DNA of 64,000 nucleotides from Mycobacterium sp. UM_CSW. GTDB taxonomy: Bacteria > Actinomycetota > Actinomycetes > Mycobacteriales > Mycobacteriaceae. Both the position numbers and the translations under genes were made by a program. The stretch's first letter is position 1. The number at the start of each line of letters is the position of its first letter. Below the pieces are notes generated by a model. That model ran no database searches. It was given only the letters and a program-made list of their open reading frames with translations, and was not told the origin of the DNA. Below, piece after piece: positions 43,872 to 52,667 of the stretch. The stretch covers positions 1-64,000 of the forward strand of contig NZ_AUWQ01000066.1 in assembly GCF_000455205.1 (NCBI RefSeq), in the 5' to 3' direction.

Positions 43872-45228
43872 ACCCTCGCATCCTCTCCCAGTCGGTGACC
43901 GCCGCGTTGAACGCCGCCAACTCCACGCGGGCATTGTTCAGGTAGTGCGCGACGACGTCGTCGCCGAAGGCCTCCCGCGCGAGCGCCGACCCTTCGAAGA
44001 ATGCCGCCGCCTCTGCGAGCGTGCCGGGCAGCCGGTCGACGTCGGGTGCCTCGTAGGCATTCCCGGTGTAGGGCGCGGGCGGCTCGAGGCCCCGTTCGAT
44101 ACCGTACAGCCCCCCGGCGATCAGCGCCGCCGCAGCGAGGTAGGGGTTGACATCGCCGCCGGGCACCCGGCATTCGACCCGCAGGTTGCGCCCGTGGCCG
44201 ACCACCCGCAGCGCGCAGGTGCGGTTGTCCAGGCCCCACGCGATCGCGGTCGGCGCGAAGCTGCCGTCGGCGAATCGCTTGTACGAGTTGATGTTTGGCG
44301 CGTAGAACAGCGTCAGTTCGCGCAGCGTGGCCAACAGGCCCGCAATGAAACCGCAAAACGTCGCCGACATGCCGTGCGGGCGGGCGCCGTCGTCGAACAC
44401 GGCCGTATCGTCCGGCCCGCGCAGCGACAGGTGGATGTGGCAGCTATTGCCCTCCCGCTCATCGTATTTCGCCATGAACGTCAGACTCTTGCCGTGCTGG
44501 TCCGCGATCTCCTTGGCGCCGTTCTTGTAGATAGTGTGGTTGTCGCAAGTGACCAGCGCCTCGGCGTAGCGGAACCCGATTTCCTGCTGGCCCCGGTTGC
44601 ATTCGCCCTTGACGGCCTCGAACCGCAGGCCCGCGCCCTCCATCCCCAGCCGGATGTCGCGCAGCAGCGGCTCCATCCGCGACGACGCCAGCATCGCGTA
44701 GTCGATGTTGTAGTCGCTGGCCGGCGTCAGCCCGCGGTAGCCGCTCGCCCAAGCCTGGCGGTACGGCTCGTCGAACACGATGAACTCCAGCTCGGTGGCG
44801 ATGTCGGCGGCCAGGTCGCGCTCGCCCAGCCGGGCGAGCTGGCGGCGCAGGATCGCCCGGGGCGCGACGGCGACCTCACCGCCGTCGGCCCAGCCGAGGT
44901 CGGCGATCACCAGGGCGGTGCTTGGCAGCCACGGGACCAGGCGCAGGGTGGCCAGGTCCGGCGTCATCACCATGTCGCCGTAGCCGGTTTCCCAGCTCGA
45001 CATCGCGTAGCCGGACACCGTGTTCATGTCGACATCGACGGCCAGCAGATAGCTGCAGCACTCGGCGCCGTGCGCGGCGACCTCGTCGACGAAGAGCCTG
45101 GCCGACATGCGCTTGCCGACCAGCCGGCCCTGCATGTCGGCGAACGCCACGATGACGGTGTCCACCGCGCCGCCGCCCACCAGCTCGTCCAGCGCGGCTA
45201 ACGTGAGCATGGCGGAAGGCGCTACCAC
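43858..45228 (-). CDS. glnA4: Glutamine-synthetase-like gamma-glutamyl ligase GlnA4
   Basis: A 456-residue member of the glutamine synthetase superfamily, not the main ammonia-assimilating enzyme. The catalytic domain shows TELEFIVFDEPYRQAW, GQQEIGFRYAEAL, GNSCHIHLSL and CRVPGGDVNPYLAAAA. GTG 45228 is used; ATG 45210 is an alternative start. The related Streptomyces GlnA4 ligates glutamate to ethanolamine. Here it leads the cassette amidotransferase-aldC-SDR, so a gamma-glutamylation route for ethanolamine or a polyamine is likely. Matches Rv2860c. Confidence 0.92.
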   Translation of the reverse strand: MVAPSAMLTLAALDELVGGGAVDTVIVAFADMQGRLVGKRMSARLFVDEVAAHGAECCSYLLAVDVDMNTVSGYAMSSWETGYGDMVMTPDLATLRLVPWLPSTALVIADLGWADGGEVAVAPRAILRRQLARLGERDLAADIATELEFIVFDEPYRQAWASGYRGLTPASDYNIDYAMLASSRMEPLLRDIRLGMEGAGLRFEAVKGECNRGQQEIGFRYAEALVTCDNHTIYKNGAKEIADQHGKSLTFMAKYDEREGNSCHIHLSLRGPDDTAVFDDGARPHGMSATFCGFIAGLLATLRELTLFYAPNINSYKRFADGSFAPTAIAWGLDNRTCALRVVGHGRNLRVECRVPGGDVNPYLAAAALIAGGLYGIERGLEPPAPYTGNAYEAPDVDRLPGTLAEAAAFFEGSALAREAFGDDVVAHYLNNARVELAAFNAAVTDWERMRGFERL

Positions 45229-45782
45229 GTGCTGGTGCGCAGGACGATCTCGGCGGCCAGCTGTGCCGTCGACTCCTGCACGGTGCGCCGGCCGAGGTCG
45301 ACCACGCGGTATTCGGCGTAGACGTACCGCTGGCTCGCGTCCGCCACGGCCTTGGCGGCCGGCGAGCTGACCAGCACGGTGGTGCCGATTTCCACCGGCG
45401 GGCAGTGCTCGTCGAGCACCACGCCGTTGGGGTCGGCCACCCGCGGATGCCCGCGGTCGATCACGACCAGGCCGACGAACCGGCCCAACCGGGTGGCCGC
45501 CAGTTCCCAGGCGAGCTCACCGCCGGCCCGGTCGCCGAAGACCACAGCCCAGCGAATGCCCAGCGAGTCGAGGATGCCGACCACCGATTTCGCGGTCAGG
45601 CGCGGGTCGAGGCCGACGACGACCGTGCGAAGCGAGGCGGTATGCAGGCGCTCACACACCGCGTCGTAGGCGACCGGCGAGCGCTGCTGGTCTCCGAGGA
45701 TGACGACGACGACACCCTTCTCCGGCCCGGCTACGGACACCGGAACGGGAAATCCGTCGAGCGTGGTCATCATCGAGTGCAC
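45222..45782 (-). CDS. Degenerate alpha/beta-hydrolase-fold protein
   Basis: A 186-residue protein with an alpha/beta-hydrolase-like core. The strand-turn that normally carries the nucleophile reads VVFGDRAGGELAW, so Ser is replaced by Arg in the GxSxG position. A lid region seems absent and no clear catalytic His is seen, which suggests loss of hydrolase activity or a binding role. The start is GTG 45782 or ATG 45773/45770. It overlaps glnA4 by 7 nt. It does not lie between glnA4 and mapB in M. tuberculosis. Confidence 0.7.
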   Translation of the reverse strand: MHSMMTTLDGFPVPVSVAGPEKGVVVVILGDQQRSPVAYDAVCERLHTASLRTVVVGLDPRLTAKSVVGILDSLGIRWAVVFGDRAGGELAWELAATRLGRFVGLVVIDRGHPRVADPNGVVLDEHCPPVEIGTTVLVSSPAAKAVADASQRYVYAEYRVVDLGRRTVQESTAQLAAEIVLRTSTW

Positions 45783-45832
45783 TCACGCACGTTACCTGTC
45801 AAAGGCCAGCGTGCGCGAGGTTTCGTCCTCTC

Positions 45833-47329
45833 CTACTGGCGTAACGCACTGGCAATGAACGGTCGGGGCGGCGGCCCGTCGAACAGCCCGAGGACCGCGT
45901 CGACGTCGAGATGGGCGGCCAGCAGGTCGGCGATCGCGTCGAGTTGGGTTTCGCGGCCCGCGGCGACGTCGGTGTCGGCGACGACGAAACCGTCGCGGCC
46001 GGCCGCGTCGGCGACCCGGGTGAGCCAACCCCGGCGGAAGTCGTCGTTGTCGAGCAGGCCGTGCCAGTGGGTGCCGAAGACGGCGCCGCGCACGACGCCC
46101 TGGGCTTCGGCGTCCTGTTCGAACCAGGTGTCCTCGGCGCAGCGGGAGAGCCGCCCGTGGTGGATTTCGTATCCGGAGAGCGGCTGCTGCCAGCGCCGCA
46201 GCACCTTGGGCTTGCCGAAGGCGATGTCGGCGTCGAGCAGGCCCAGCCCGGCGACCTCCCCCGCGCCGGATTCGACCGTGTCCTCGATGCGCCGGCACAG
46301 CATCTGGAACCCGCCGCAGATGCCCAGCACCGGCTTACCGGCCCGGGCGTGGTCGACGAGTGCGCCGGCCAGGCCGCGTTCGCGCAGCCACGACAGGTCG
46401 GCGACGGTCGCCTTGCTACCCGGGATCACGATCAGGTCGGTGTCGGCCACGTCGGCGGGATCGGTGATCCAGCGCACCAGCACGCCGGGCTCACAGGCCA
46501 GCGCCTCGACGTCGGTGGAGTTGGAGATGCGGGGCAGCCGGATCGCGGCGACCCGAAGCCACTGATCGCCGCGGGGCGGCGCGGGCGTGCCCAGGACGCG
46601 GCTCGCGACCACCGACAGCGAGTCCTCGGCGTCCAACCAGAGCTCCTCGGCGTAGGGCAGCACCCCGTAGGTCGGGCGGCCGGTCAGGGTGTGCAGCTGG
46701 CGCAGACCGGGTTCCAGCAGCGCGGGGTCGCCGCGGAACTTGTTGACGACGAAGCCGGCGATCAGCGCCTGGTCCTCGGGCTCGAGCACCGCGACCGTCC
46801 CGAACAGGTGCGCCAGCAGCCCGCCGCGATCGATGTCACCGACCAGAATCACCGGCAGGTTCGCGGCCCGGGCCAGCCCCATGTTGGCCAAATCCGTGGC
46901 CCGCAGGTTGATCTCGGCCGGCGAGCCGGCGCCCTCGCAGATCACCGCGTCGAATTCGGCTCGCAGGCTGGACAATTCGTCGGCGACGATGCCGGCCAGG
47001 CGGTCGCGGTGCGCGAAATAGCCGGCCGCGGTGACCGACTCGGCGACCTGGCCGCGGATCACCAGCTGCGAGGTGCGGTCGGCGCCCGGTTTGAGCAGGA
47101 TCGGGTTGAACCGCACGCTGGGCTCCAGCCCCGCCGCGCGCGCCTGGATCGCCTGGGCGCGGCCGATCTCTCCGCCTTCGACCGTGACCACCGAGTTGTT
47201 GGACATGTTCTGCGCCTTGAACGGCGCCACCCGAATCCCCTTGCGCGCCAACAACCGGCACAGCCCCGCCACCACCACCGATTTACCGGCGTCGGAGCTG
47301 GTGCCCGCGACCAGCAGAGCCCCGCTCAC
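45833..47329 (-). CDS. cobQ: Cobyric acid synthase CobQ
   Basis: A 498-residue ATP/glutamine-dependent amidase that adds the b, d, e and g amides to adenosylcobyrinic acid a,c-diamide. The N-terminal nucleotide domain has [14 protein letters not shown] and [10 protein letters not shown]. The C-terminal amidotransferase domain has the Cys in [11 protein letters not shown] and the His in FGTHWHG. GTG 47329 is the family start. In M. tuberculosis cobQ1 follows PPE2; here it sits between glnA4 and mapB, 24 kb from the PPE2-like gene. A long hairpin lies in its leader. Confidence 0.96.
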   Translation of the reverse strand: MSGALLVAGTSSDAGKSVVVAGLCRLLARKGIRVAPFKAQNMSNNSVVTVEGGEIGRAQAIQARAAGLEPSVRFNPILLKPGADRTSQLVIRGQVAESVTAAGYFAHRDRLAGIVADELSSLRAEFDAVICEGAGSPAEINLRATDLANMGLARAANLPVILVGDIDRGGLLAHLFGTVAVLEPEDQALIAGFVVNKFRGDPALLEPGLRQLHTLTGRPTYGVLPYAEELWLDAEDSLSVVASRVLGTPAPPRGDQWLRVAAIRLPRISNSTDVEALACEPGVLVRWITDPADVADTDLIVIPGSKATVADLSWLRERGLAGALVDHARAGKPVLGICGGFQMLCRRIEDTVESGAGEVAGLGLLDADIAFGKPKVLRRWQQPLSGYEIHHGRLSRCAEDTWFEQDAEAQGVVRGAVFGTHWHGLLDNDDFRRGWLTRVADAAGRDGFVVADTDVAAGRETQLDAIADLLAAHLDVDAVLGLFDGPPPRPFIASALRQ

Positions 47330-47343
47330 CGTTCTGCGGCGAC

Positions 47344-47393
47344 CAGACGCAGAATCGCACTTTCCAGGCGGAAACAGTGCGATTCTGCGTCTG
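47344..47393. terminator. Long perfect hairpin between mapB and cobQ
   Basis: An 18-bp perfect stem: the arm 47344-47361 (cagacgcagaatcgcact) pairs with 47376-47393. Inside the loop, tttcc (47361-47365) can pair alternatively with ggaaa (47370-47374). Both flanking genes are on the minus strand, so it lies 6 nt after the mapB stop and 14 nt before the cobQ start. It could terminate mapB, protect its 3' end, or attenuate cobQ. It has no T-tract. Confidence 0.7.
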
Positions 47394-47399
47394 CTCGCG

Positions 47400-48257
47400 T
47401 TAGAGACAAGTGAGGATCTCGGCGCCGGTGTCGGTGACCAGCAGCGTGTGCTCGAACTGGGCGGTCCACTTGCGGTCCTTGGTGACAACCGTCCAGCCGT
47501 CGTCCCAGATCTCGTAATCCAGCGCGCCGAGGTTGATCATCGGTTCGATGGTGAACGTCATTCCCGGCTGGATGATCGTCGCCACGGAGGGCTGGTCGTA
47601 ATGCAGCACCACCAGCCCGTTGTGAAAGGTAGTGCCGATGCCGTGGCCGGTGAAGTCACGAACGACGTTGTAGCCGAACCGGTTTGCGTACGACTCGATG
47701 ACGCGGCCGACCACCGAGAGCGCGCGGCCCGGCTTGACGGCGTTGATCGCGCGCATCGTGGCCTCGTGGGTGCGCTCCACGAGCAGCCGGTGCTCCTCGG
47801 CGACGTCGCCGGCCAGGAACGTCGCGTTGGTGTCGCCGTGCACCCCGTCGATGTAGGCGGTGACGTCGATGTTGACGATGTCGCCGTCCTCGATCACCGT
47901 CGAGTCGGGGATGCCGTGGCAGATGACCTCGTTGAGCGACGTGCAGCACGACTTCGGGAAGCCCTTGTAGCCGAGCGTCGACGGGTAGGCGCCGTTGTCG
48001 ATCATGTACTCGTGGGCGATCCGGTCGAGTTCGTCGGTCGTCACCCCGGGCGCGACCGCCTTGCCCGCCTCGGCCAGGGCGCCGGCCGCGATCCGGCCGG
48101 CGACGCGCATCTTCTCGATCACCTCGGGCGTCTGCACCCACGGCTCGCTGCCCTCCCGCGCGGTCGGCTTGCCGACGTACTCGGGGCGGGGGATGCGCCC
48201 GGGCACCGGCAGAGTCGGCGATATCACCCCGGGAGAAAGCGCGGTGCGAGCTGGCAT
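47400..48257 (-). CDS. mapB: Methionine aminopeptidase MapB
   Basis: A 285-residue type I (class c) methionine aminopeptidase that removes the initiator Met. The N-terminal extension of about 40 residues has the Pro-rich [13 protein letters not shown] typical of mycobacterial MapB. The metal ligands are the Asp in [21 protein letters not shown], the His in GHGIGTTFH and the Glu in FTIEPMI and a later Glu in the C-terminal strand. Matches Rv2861c. Starts with ATG 48257. Confidence 0.96.
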   Translation of the reverse strand: MPARTALSPGVISPTLPVPGRIPRPEYVGKPTAREGSEPWVQTPEVIEKMRVAGRIAAGALAEAGKAVAPGVTTDELDRIAHEYMIDNGAYPSTLGYKGFPKSCCTSLNEVICHGIPDSTVIEDGDIVNIDVTAYIDGVHGDTNATFLAGDVAEEHRLLVERTHEATMRAINAVKPGRALSVVGRVIESYANRFGYNVVRDFTGHGIGTTFHNGLVVLHYDQPSVATIIQPGMTFTIEPMINLGALDYEIWDDGWTVVTKDRKWTAQFEHTLLVTDTGAEILTCL

Positions 48258-48312
48258 GGCGCCAGCTTAATAGCGTTCGCTCGACGGGGCGCGTGTGCGT
48301 CGGCGGCTTTGA

Positions 48313-48360
48313 GCGTGAGCGCAGGGCGCCACGGCTTCACAATCGCCGCCGCCAGTTCAC
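48313..48360. repeat. Dispersed 48-bp intergenic repeat, copy A
   Basis: Identical in 47 of 48 bases to 51958-52005. This copy lies in the 239-nt gap between the divergent mapB and MDR genes. GCGTGAGC at its left end (48313-48320) is inverted at 48375-48382 (GCTCACGC), so the wider unit can fold. Confidence 0.8.
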
Positions 48361-48496
48361 CCGCAAGACCGTCAGCTCACGCGATGAACGGCCTCGGCGG
48401 GTTCACTAGACCCTCAGAAACCGCGCAGCGGTGGCAGCATTACCGCTAGTGCGGCCGTATTCGGCCACCCTGATCGACCGAAGGAGCGTCAGGACG

Positions 48497-49516
48497 ATGC
48501 GTGCGATGCGTTCCCTCGTCGCCGACAGGGTTGGCGAACCGTCCGAGGTCCTGAACCTGCAGACCCGCCCGATTCCGGAGCCCGGTCCCGGCCAGGTCCG
48601 CATCCGGGTGTCAGCGGTACCGGTCGAGGCCAGCGATCTCCATACCATCCGCGGCCGGTACGGATTCACCCCGGAGTTCCCCGCGGTGCCCGGTATCGAA
48701 TCCGTCGGTGTGATCGACGAAGTGGGTCGCGGTGCGGATGGCCTGACTGTCGGACAGCGGGTCATGACGGTCGGGGTGACGGGCACGTGGCAGGAGTACG
48801 TTGTCGCCGACGCCTCGCGGGTCGTGCCCGTTCCCGCGGGCATGAGCGATTCCACGGCCGCTCAGATTCTCAGTAATCCGCTCACTGCGGTGATCTTGAC
48901 CGGCAATGAGCTCGATGTTCAACCGGGTGAATGGCTACTTCAGACCGCGGCCGGTTCAATCGTGGGCCGGTCGGTCATCCAACTCGGAGTGCACGTCGGC
49001 TTCAAGACGCTCAACGTGGTTCGCCGTCGATCCGCGGTCGAGGAGATCCTCGCGGCAGGGGGCACCGCGGTGATCTGCACCGAGGATGAGGACCTGCGCG
49101 AGCGGGTGGCCGACATAGCGGGCCACGACGGCGTGTCCAAGGCGATCGACTGTGTCAGCGGTCAGGTGGGTGCGGACGTGTCGCGCGCGCTGGCGGCGCG
49201 CGGTGAGCTGGTCGTCTACGGCGCGTTGTCCACGCATCGCCAGACCGATCCCGACAAACTCACCGTCCCGATCTTCGCGCGCTCGCTCATCTACGAAACC
49301 AAGACAGTTCGGGGGTTCTGGCTGTTCCGCTGGTTGACCGAAACCCCGACGGATCGGATAGCCGCGACGATCAACCGGACAGTTCAGCTCGCCGACAGCG
49401 GCGTGCTGCGCGTCCCGGAGGGCCAGCCCATCCCCGCCGAAAAGTTCAGCGAGGCTGTCCATTTGGCCGAAGCTCCCGCACACGGCGGCAAACCGCTGCT
49501 GGTGTTTGGGTTATGA
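48497..49516 (+). CDS. MDR-family zinc-type alcohol dehydrogenase/enoyl reductase-like oxidoreductase
   Basis: A 339-residue medium-chain dehydrogenase/reductase. ATG 48497 follows an AGGA site; the frame is open upstream but unlikely to be used. It resembles the trans-2-enoyl-CoA reductase (ETR) and quinone oxidoreductase branch: no zinc ligands are seen, EFPAVPGIESVGVIDEVG is the substrate-domain signature and LLQTAAGSIVGRSVIQLG the NADPH motif. It converges with the XRE regulator gene, overlapping by 6 nt. Substrate unknown. Confidence 0.85.
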   Translation: MRAMRSLVADRVGEPSEVLNLQTRPIPEPGPGQVRIRVSAVPVEASDLHTIRGRYGFTPEFPAVPGIESVGVIDEVGRGADGLTVGQRVMTVGVTGTWQEYVVADASRVVPVPAGMSDSTAAQILSNPLTAVILTGNELDVQPGEWLLQTAAGSIVGRSVIQLGVHVGFKTLNVVRRRSAVEEILAAGGTAVICTEDEDLRERVADIAGHDGVSKAIDCVSGQVGADVSRALAARGELVVYGALSTHRQTDPDKLTVPIFARSLIYETKTVRGFWLFRWLTETPTDRIAATINRTVQLADSGVLRVPEGQPIPAEKFSEAVHLAEAPAHGGKPLLVFGL

Positions 49517-50314
49517 GGCCGCGAGTGCGGCGAGTGCTTTTGCCGAATCACTGCCCGGCTCGGGGTGGTAAATGAACACCTGAGTGTCGGAGTCGGGGAT
49601 GCTGAGCCTGGTGCGGCGAAGGTAGAGATCACCCGCCACGGGATGGCGGATGTGCAGAATGCCGGTCCGGTATCCGACGTCCGCGCGTGCCCAGAGTTCG
49701 CGGAATCGGTCGCTGGCCGCCGAGAGCTCGTCGACCAAGGCGCGCAAGCGGGGATCGCCCACATCACCGGCCACCGATTCCCGCAGACCACTCACCGCGA
49801 CCTCAGTTGCCTCGTCCCAGTCGACGAAGAAATCGCGAGCAGCCGGCGCCAGCAGCCGCCACCGCAAGAAGTTTTCGCCGGGCGCGAACCCCGGAGACAA
49901 CGCACACGCAATTGCATTGGCCGCCAACACATCCTGGTATCGGTTGGTGACGATCGCGGGAAGCGAGATCTGGTCGATCAGTTGATCCAGACCGTCAACC
50001 GCCGTCTCTGCAACGGGTCGAGGGTTGTGCGCCGACCGCAAGCCCGCAAGCCGATGCAGATGTTCGGTGGCATTGATGTCCAGTCGCAGCGCCCGGGCTA
50101 GCGCATCGATCACCTGTGCGGACGGGTGCCGGTCACGTCCTTGCTCAAGTCGCAGGTAGTAGTCAGCGCTAATCCCGGCGAGCATCGCCAATTCCTCGCG
50201 CCGCAATCCCGAGACACGCCTGCGAGGTCCGGAATTAAGCCCGACATCCTCTGGGCGGATTTGTTCGCGACGTGCGCGCAGAAAATCACCCAGCGCGCCA
50301 GCCGTCGTCGACAT
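49511..50314 (-). CDS. XRE-family regulator with MmyB-like ligand-binding domain
   Basis: A 267-residue transcription factor. The N-terminal helix-turn-helix (about residues 8-85) has RRRVSGLRREELAMLAGIS and YYLRLEQGRDRHPS, typical of this subfamily. The C-terminal domain (about 105-260) matches the MmyB-like ligand-binding fold (LPAIVTNRYQDVLAANAIA, GENFLRWRLL, VFIYHPEPGSDSAKAL). Such regulators bind fatty acids or similar small ligands and often control an adjacent oxidoreductase. It is divergent from the SRPBCC-MDR pair, with a palindrome in the gap. Confidence 0.9.
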   Translation of the reverse strand: MSTTAGALGDFLRARREQIRPEDVGLNSGPRRRVSGLRREELAMLAGISADYYLRLEQGRDRHPSAQVIDALARALRLDINATEHLHRLAGLRSAHNPRPVAETAVDGLDQLIDQISLPAIVTNRYQDVLAANAIACALSPGFAPGENFLRWRLLAPAARDFFVDWDEATEVAVSGLRESVAGDVGDPRLRALVDELSAASDRFRELWARADVGYRTGILHIRHPVAGDLYLRRTRLSIPDSDTQVFIYHPEPGSDSAKALAALAAS

Positions 50315-50392
50315 TGCCTGATCTTAAGACTGTTCCTCGCAGTCCCAGGGTCAACAAGGTTGCCGTACGAAGCCCCTACCCGGAATTGGCAT

Positions 50393-50414
50393 TACCGGCG
50401 AAACGCTTCCGGTA
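50393..50414. promoter_or_regulatory. Palindrome TACCGG-N10-CCGGTA, candidate operator
   Basis: A perfect 6-bp inverted repeat with a 10-bp spacer in the 136-nt divergent gap between the XRE/MmyB regulator and the SRPBCC gene. The spacing fits a dimeric helix-turn-helix protein on one DNA face. The regulator encoded next door is the likely binder. It lies 37 nt upstream of the SRPBCC start. Confidence 0.5.
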
Positions 50415-50450
50415 GACGAAATACCCACACCACCAATCAAGGAGCACGCC

Positions 50451-50909
50451 ATGACCACTCTTCACTTTCACCAGTCGACAACCTCCACCCCCGCGCAGTT
50501 CGTCGCCGGGCTTACCGATTTCGGCCCGGGCCGTTCGGAGATCTTCCCGAACAGCGCCGACAGTGACCTCGAAGTGCACCGCCGGGGCGACCGTGACGCC
50601 GACGTCACCGAGGGTTCGGGCGGCATCTGGGAGCGCCTGCATTACGACTGGTCCGACCCGAACCGCGTCGTGCTGACCACGACTGACTCGAACACCTGGG
50701 GCGGCGCGTCCGGTTACGTCTACACCCTGACCCCGCGTCCCGACGGCACCACGAATGTGGACGTCGAGATCGTCCGCGAGGGCAAGAGCTTCAAGGGCCG
50801 CCTGTTGGCGCTGCTCCTCGCGACGGGCGGCCGCAACGTGTTGAAGAAGCCGTTCGTCCACAGCGTCAAGGCCATCGAGGCCCGCGGTGACGCCGAAATT
50901 CGGCGATAG
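50451..50909 (+). CDS. SRPBCC (polyketide cyclase-like) protein
   Basis: A 152-residue single-domain protein with a START/SRPBCC-like helix-grip pattern: an N-terminal strand TLHFHQSTTSTPAQFVAGL, central strands LHYDWSDPNRVVLTTTDSNTW and SGYVYTLTPRPDGTTNVDVE, and a C-terminal helix VLKKPFVHSVKAIEARG. Such proteins bind hydrophobic ligands. It starts with ATG 50451 after an AAGGAG site and is followed 41 nt later by an MDR gene in the same direction. Confidence 0.82.
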   Translation: MTTLHFHQSTTSTPAQFVAGLTDFGPGRSEIFPNSADSDLEVHRRGDRDADVTEGSGGIWERLHYDWSDPNRVVLTTTDSNTWGGASGYVYTLTPRPDGTTNVDVEIVREGKSFKGRLLALLLATGGRNVLKKPFVHSVKAIEARGDAEIRR

Positions 50910-50950
50910 CCCGCTGTCAACGTCAACCAGCGAAGTGGAGAGGAATTGGC

Positions 50951-51919
50951 ATGCGCGCCATCCAAATTGACCGATTCGGCGACCCCGCAGAGGTGCTCCG
51001 CGTCGTCGACATCGAGGAGCCGCCGCCACCGCGCCCGCACGAGGTGCTGGTGGGCGTTGAGTTCTCGCCGTTGAACAAGCACGACCTACTGGTTGTCACC
51101 GGCATGCTGGCGCGACCACCCCTACCCCACATATTGGGCGCAGAGGGGGTTGCGCGCGTGCTTGCCACGGGCGCCGAGGTCGATGGCCTGCAGGTCGGCG
51201 ACCTGGTCGTGCTACCGCTGTATGCGGGTGCGTGGCGTGAGCGGCTCGTCCTGCCCGCCGATGACCTGTTCGCACTGCCGGCCGGCGGCGCCATCGAGCA
51301 GTACTCGATGCTGGGCAGTAACCCCCCGACCGCGGGCCTGATGCTCAGCGAATGCGCCCCCCTGCAGGCCGGTGACTGGGTGGTTCAGAACGCCGCGAAC
51401 TCCGGTGTGGGGCGGTCATTGATCGCGCTGGCCAAACGTCGTGGACTCAAGACGATCAACCTGGCCCGCGACGAGACAACATTCGCCGAGCTCAAAGCAG
51501 CCGGGGCCGACGTGGTGCACGTCGACGATGCCGACGCGGTCGGCGATGTTCGGGCGATTATCGGCGACGCGCGGGTGGCGCTGGCGGTGGACGCCGTCGG
51601 TGGCCCCGGGGTCGCGCGGCTGCTCGAATTGCTGTCCGACGGTGGATCGTTGGTCAGCTATTCCTGGGCCAGGGACGAACCGATGTGGGTCGACACCTCG
51701 ACCCTGGTCGCCAAGCACCTCACCGTCCGCGGATTCTTCGTCGGGGATTTCGACTACCGCGCCAAGGTACAGCCCGTCATCCAAGAGGCGGCACCGCTGG
51801 TGGCCGACGGCACCCTCGTCGTCCCGGTGGCGGACGTGTACCCGCTGGAGCGCATCCAGGACGCGGTGCAGCATCTCCTCCGTGGCGGCAAGATCCTGCT
51901 GAACGTGGCGGGGCGATGA
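50951..51919 (+). CDS. MDR-family quinone oxidoreductase-like enzyme
   Basis: A 322-residue medium-chain dehydrogenase/reductase without zinc ligands. The substrate domain has LPHILGAEGVARVLATG and the NADPH motif is VVQNAANSGVGRSLIALA. It is similar in plan to the MDR at 48497 but clearly diverged. It follows the SRPBCC gene and is probably co-transcribed, under the XRE regulator. Likely reduces an enone or quinone; substrate not known. Confidence 0.85.
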   Translation: MRAIQIDRFGDPAEVLRVVDIEEPPPPRPHEVLVGVEFSPLNKHDLLVVTGMLARPPLPHILGAEGVARVLATGAEVDGLQVGDLVVLPLYAGAWRERLVLPADDLFALPAGGAIEQYSMLGSNPPTAGLMLSECAPLQAGDWVVQNAANSGVGRSLIALAKRRGLKTINLARDETTFAELKAAGADVVHVDDADAVGDVRAIIGDARVALAVDAVGGPGVARLLELLSDGGSLVSYSWARDEPMWVDTSTLVAKHLTVRGFFVGDFDYRAKVQPVIQEAAPLVADGTLVVPVADVYPLERIQDAVQHLLRGGKILLNVAGR

Positions 51920-51950
51920 ACGCGCGCACATCGCGGCGTGTGAATCTACT

Positions 51951-52034
51951 GCTTTGCGCGTGAGCGCAGGGCGCCACAGCTTCACAATCGCCGCCGCCAG
52001 TTCACAGGCAACGCCACTAATTCACACGCAAAGC
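51951..52034. repeat. Dispersed repeat copy B inside an 84-bp folded element
   Basis: 51958-52005 repeats copy A (48313-48360) with one mismatch. The element is flanked by an imperfect 13-nt inverted repeat: gctttgcgcgtga (51951-51963) and tcacacgcaaagc (52022-52034). It lies between the convergent MDR and DUF1707 genes, where it may also terminate transcription from both sides. Confidence 0.8.
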
Positions 52035-52038
52035 CTGA

Positions 52039-52623
52039 TCAACCAGGGCGGCGGCGCAGCAGCGAGCGCCGCGGCCCGCGGATGATCAGCGACCCGCACA
52101 CCACCCGGCCCGTCAACACGACATGCGGCGTCCCCTCGCCCGGCGCGCCCTTGCGGCGATCGCTGGCGCTGCCGACGTAGACCTCGACGTCGTCGATCGA
52201 GGCGCTGGCGCCGTCGGGCAACCGGACCTCCACCGAGCCGAACCGCATGTCGAGCTCGATGATCACCACCGGCCCGGCGAAGCGGGCACGGGTGAGGTCG
52301 AGGTGCACCGAGCCGAGCCGGCGCACCAGCGCCAGCCGCGTCGGCACGGTCCACTCGCCGTGGCGCTTCAGCGAGCCGGCCCAGCCGCGCAGCTCCACCC
52401 GGTCGGCCGCGGACGAGACGAACGCGCCGGGCCCGGGCAGGTCACCGACCAGCCCGTCCAGCTCGCTTCGGGTGCGCGCGTAGGACACCTGGGTCGAGCG
52501 CTGCTCGAACTCGTCGATGTCGATCAGGCCGAGCGCGACGGCGTTGTGCAGCCGCCGCATCGTGCCGTTCCGGTCGGCGTCGGAGACCCGTAACGCCAGC
52601 ATGTCCCCGCCGGTATCGGTCAT
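52039..52623 (-). CDS. DUF1707 protein with C-terminal beta domain
   Basis: A 194-residue protein. ATG 52623 gives MTDTGGDMLALRVSDADRNG, the start of a DUF1707 domain (about residues 9-62; DxDR, HNAVALGLIDIDEFEQR and YARTRSELDGLVGDLPG). The last 120 residues form a beta-rich domain (LGSVHLDLTRARFAGPVVII, MRFGSVEVRLPDGASASID) similar to the domain of LiaF-type and cell-wall-active-antibiotic response proteins. No signal peptide. Function unknown. Confidence 0.85.
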   Translation of the reverse strand: MTDTGGDMLALRVSDADRNGTMRRLHNAVALGLIDIDEFEQRSTQVSYARTRSELDGLVGDLPGPGAFVSSAADRVELRGWAGSLKRHGEWTVPTRLALVRRLGSVHLDLTRARFAGPVVIIELDMRFGSVEVRLPDGASASIDDVEVYVGSASDRRKGAPGEGTPHVVLTGRVVCGSLIIRGPRRSLLRRRPG

Positions 52624-52667
52624 GATCGCAAATTTACCGCTGTTGGAGCCCCCGGGACCGGGGCAGT

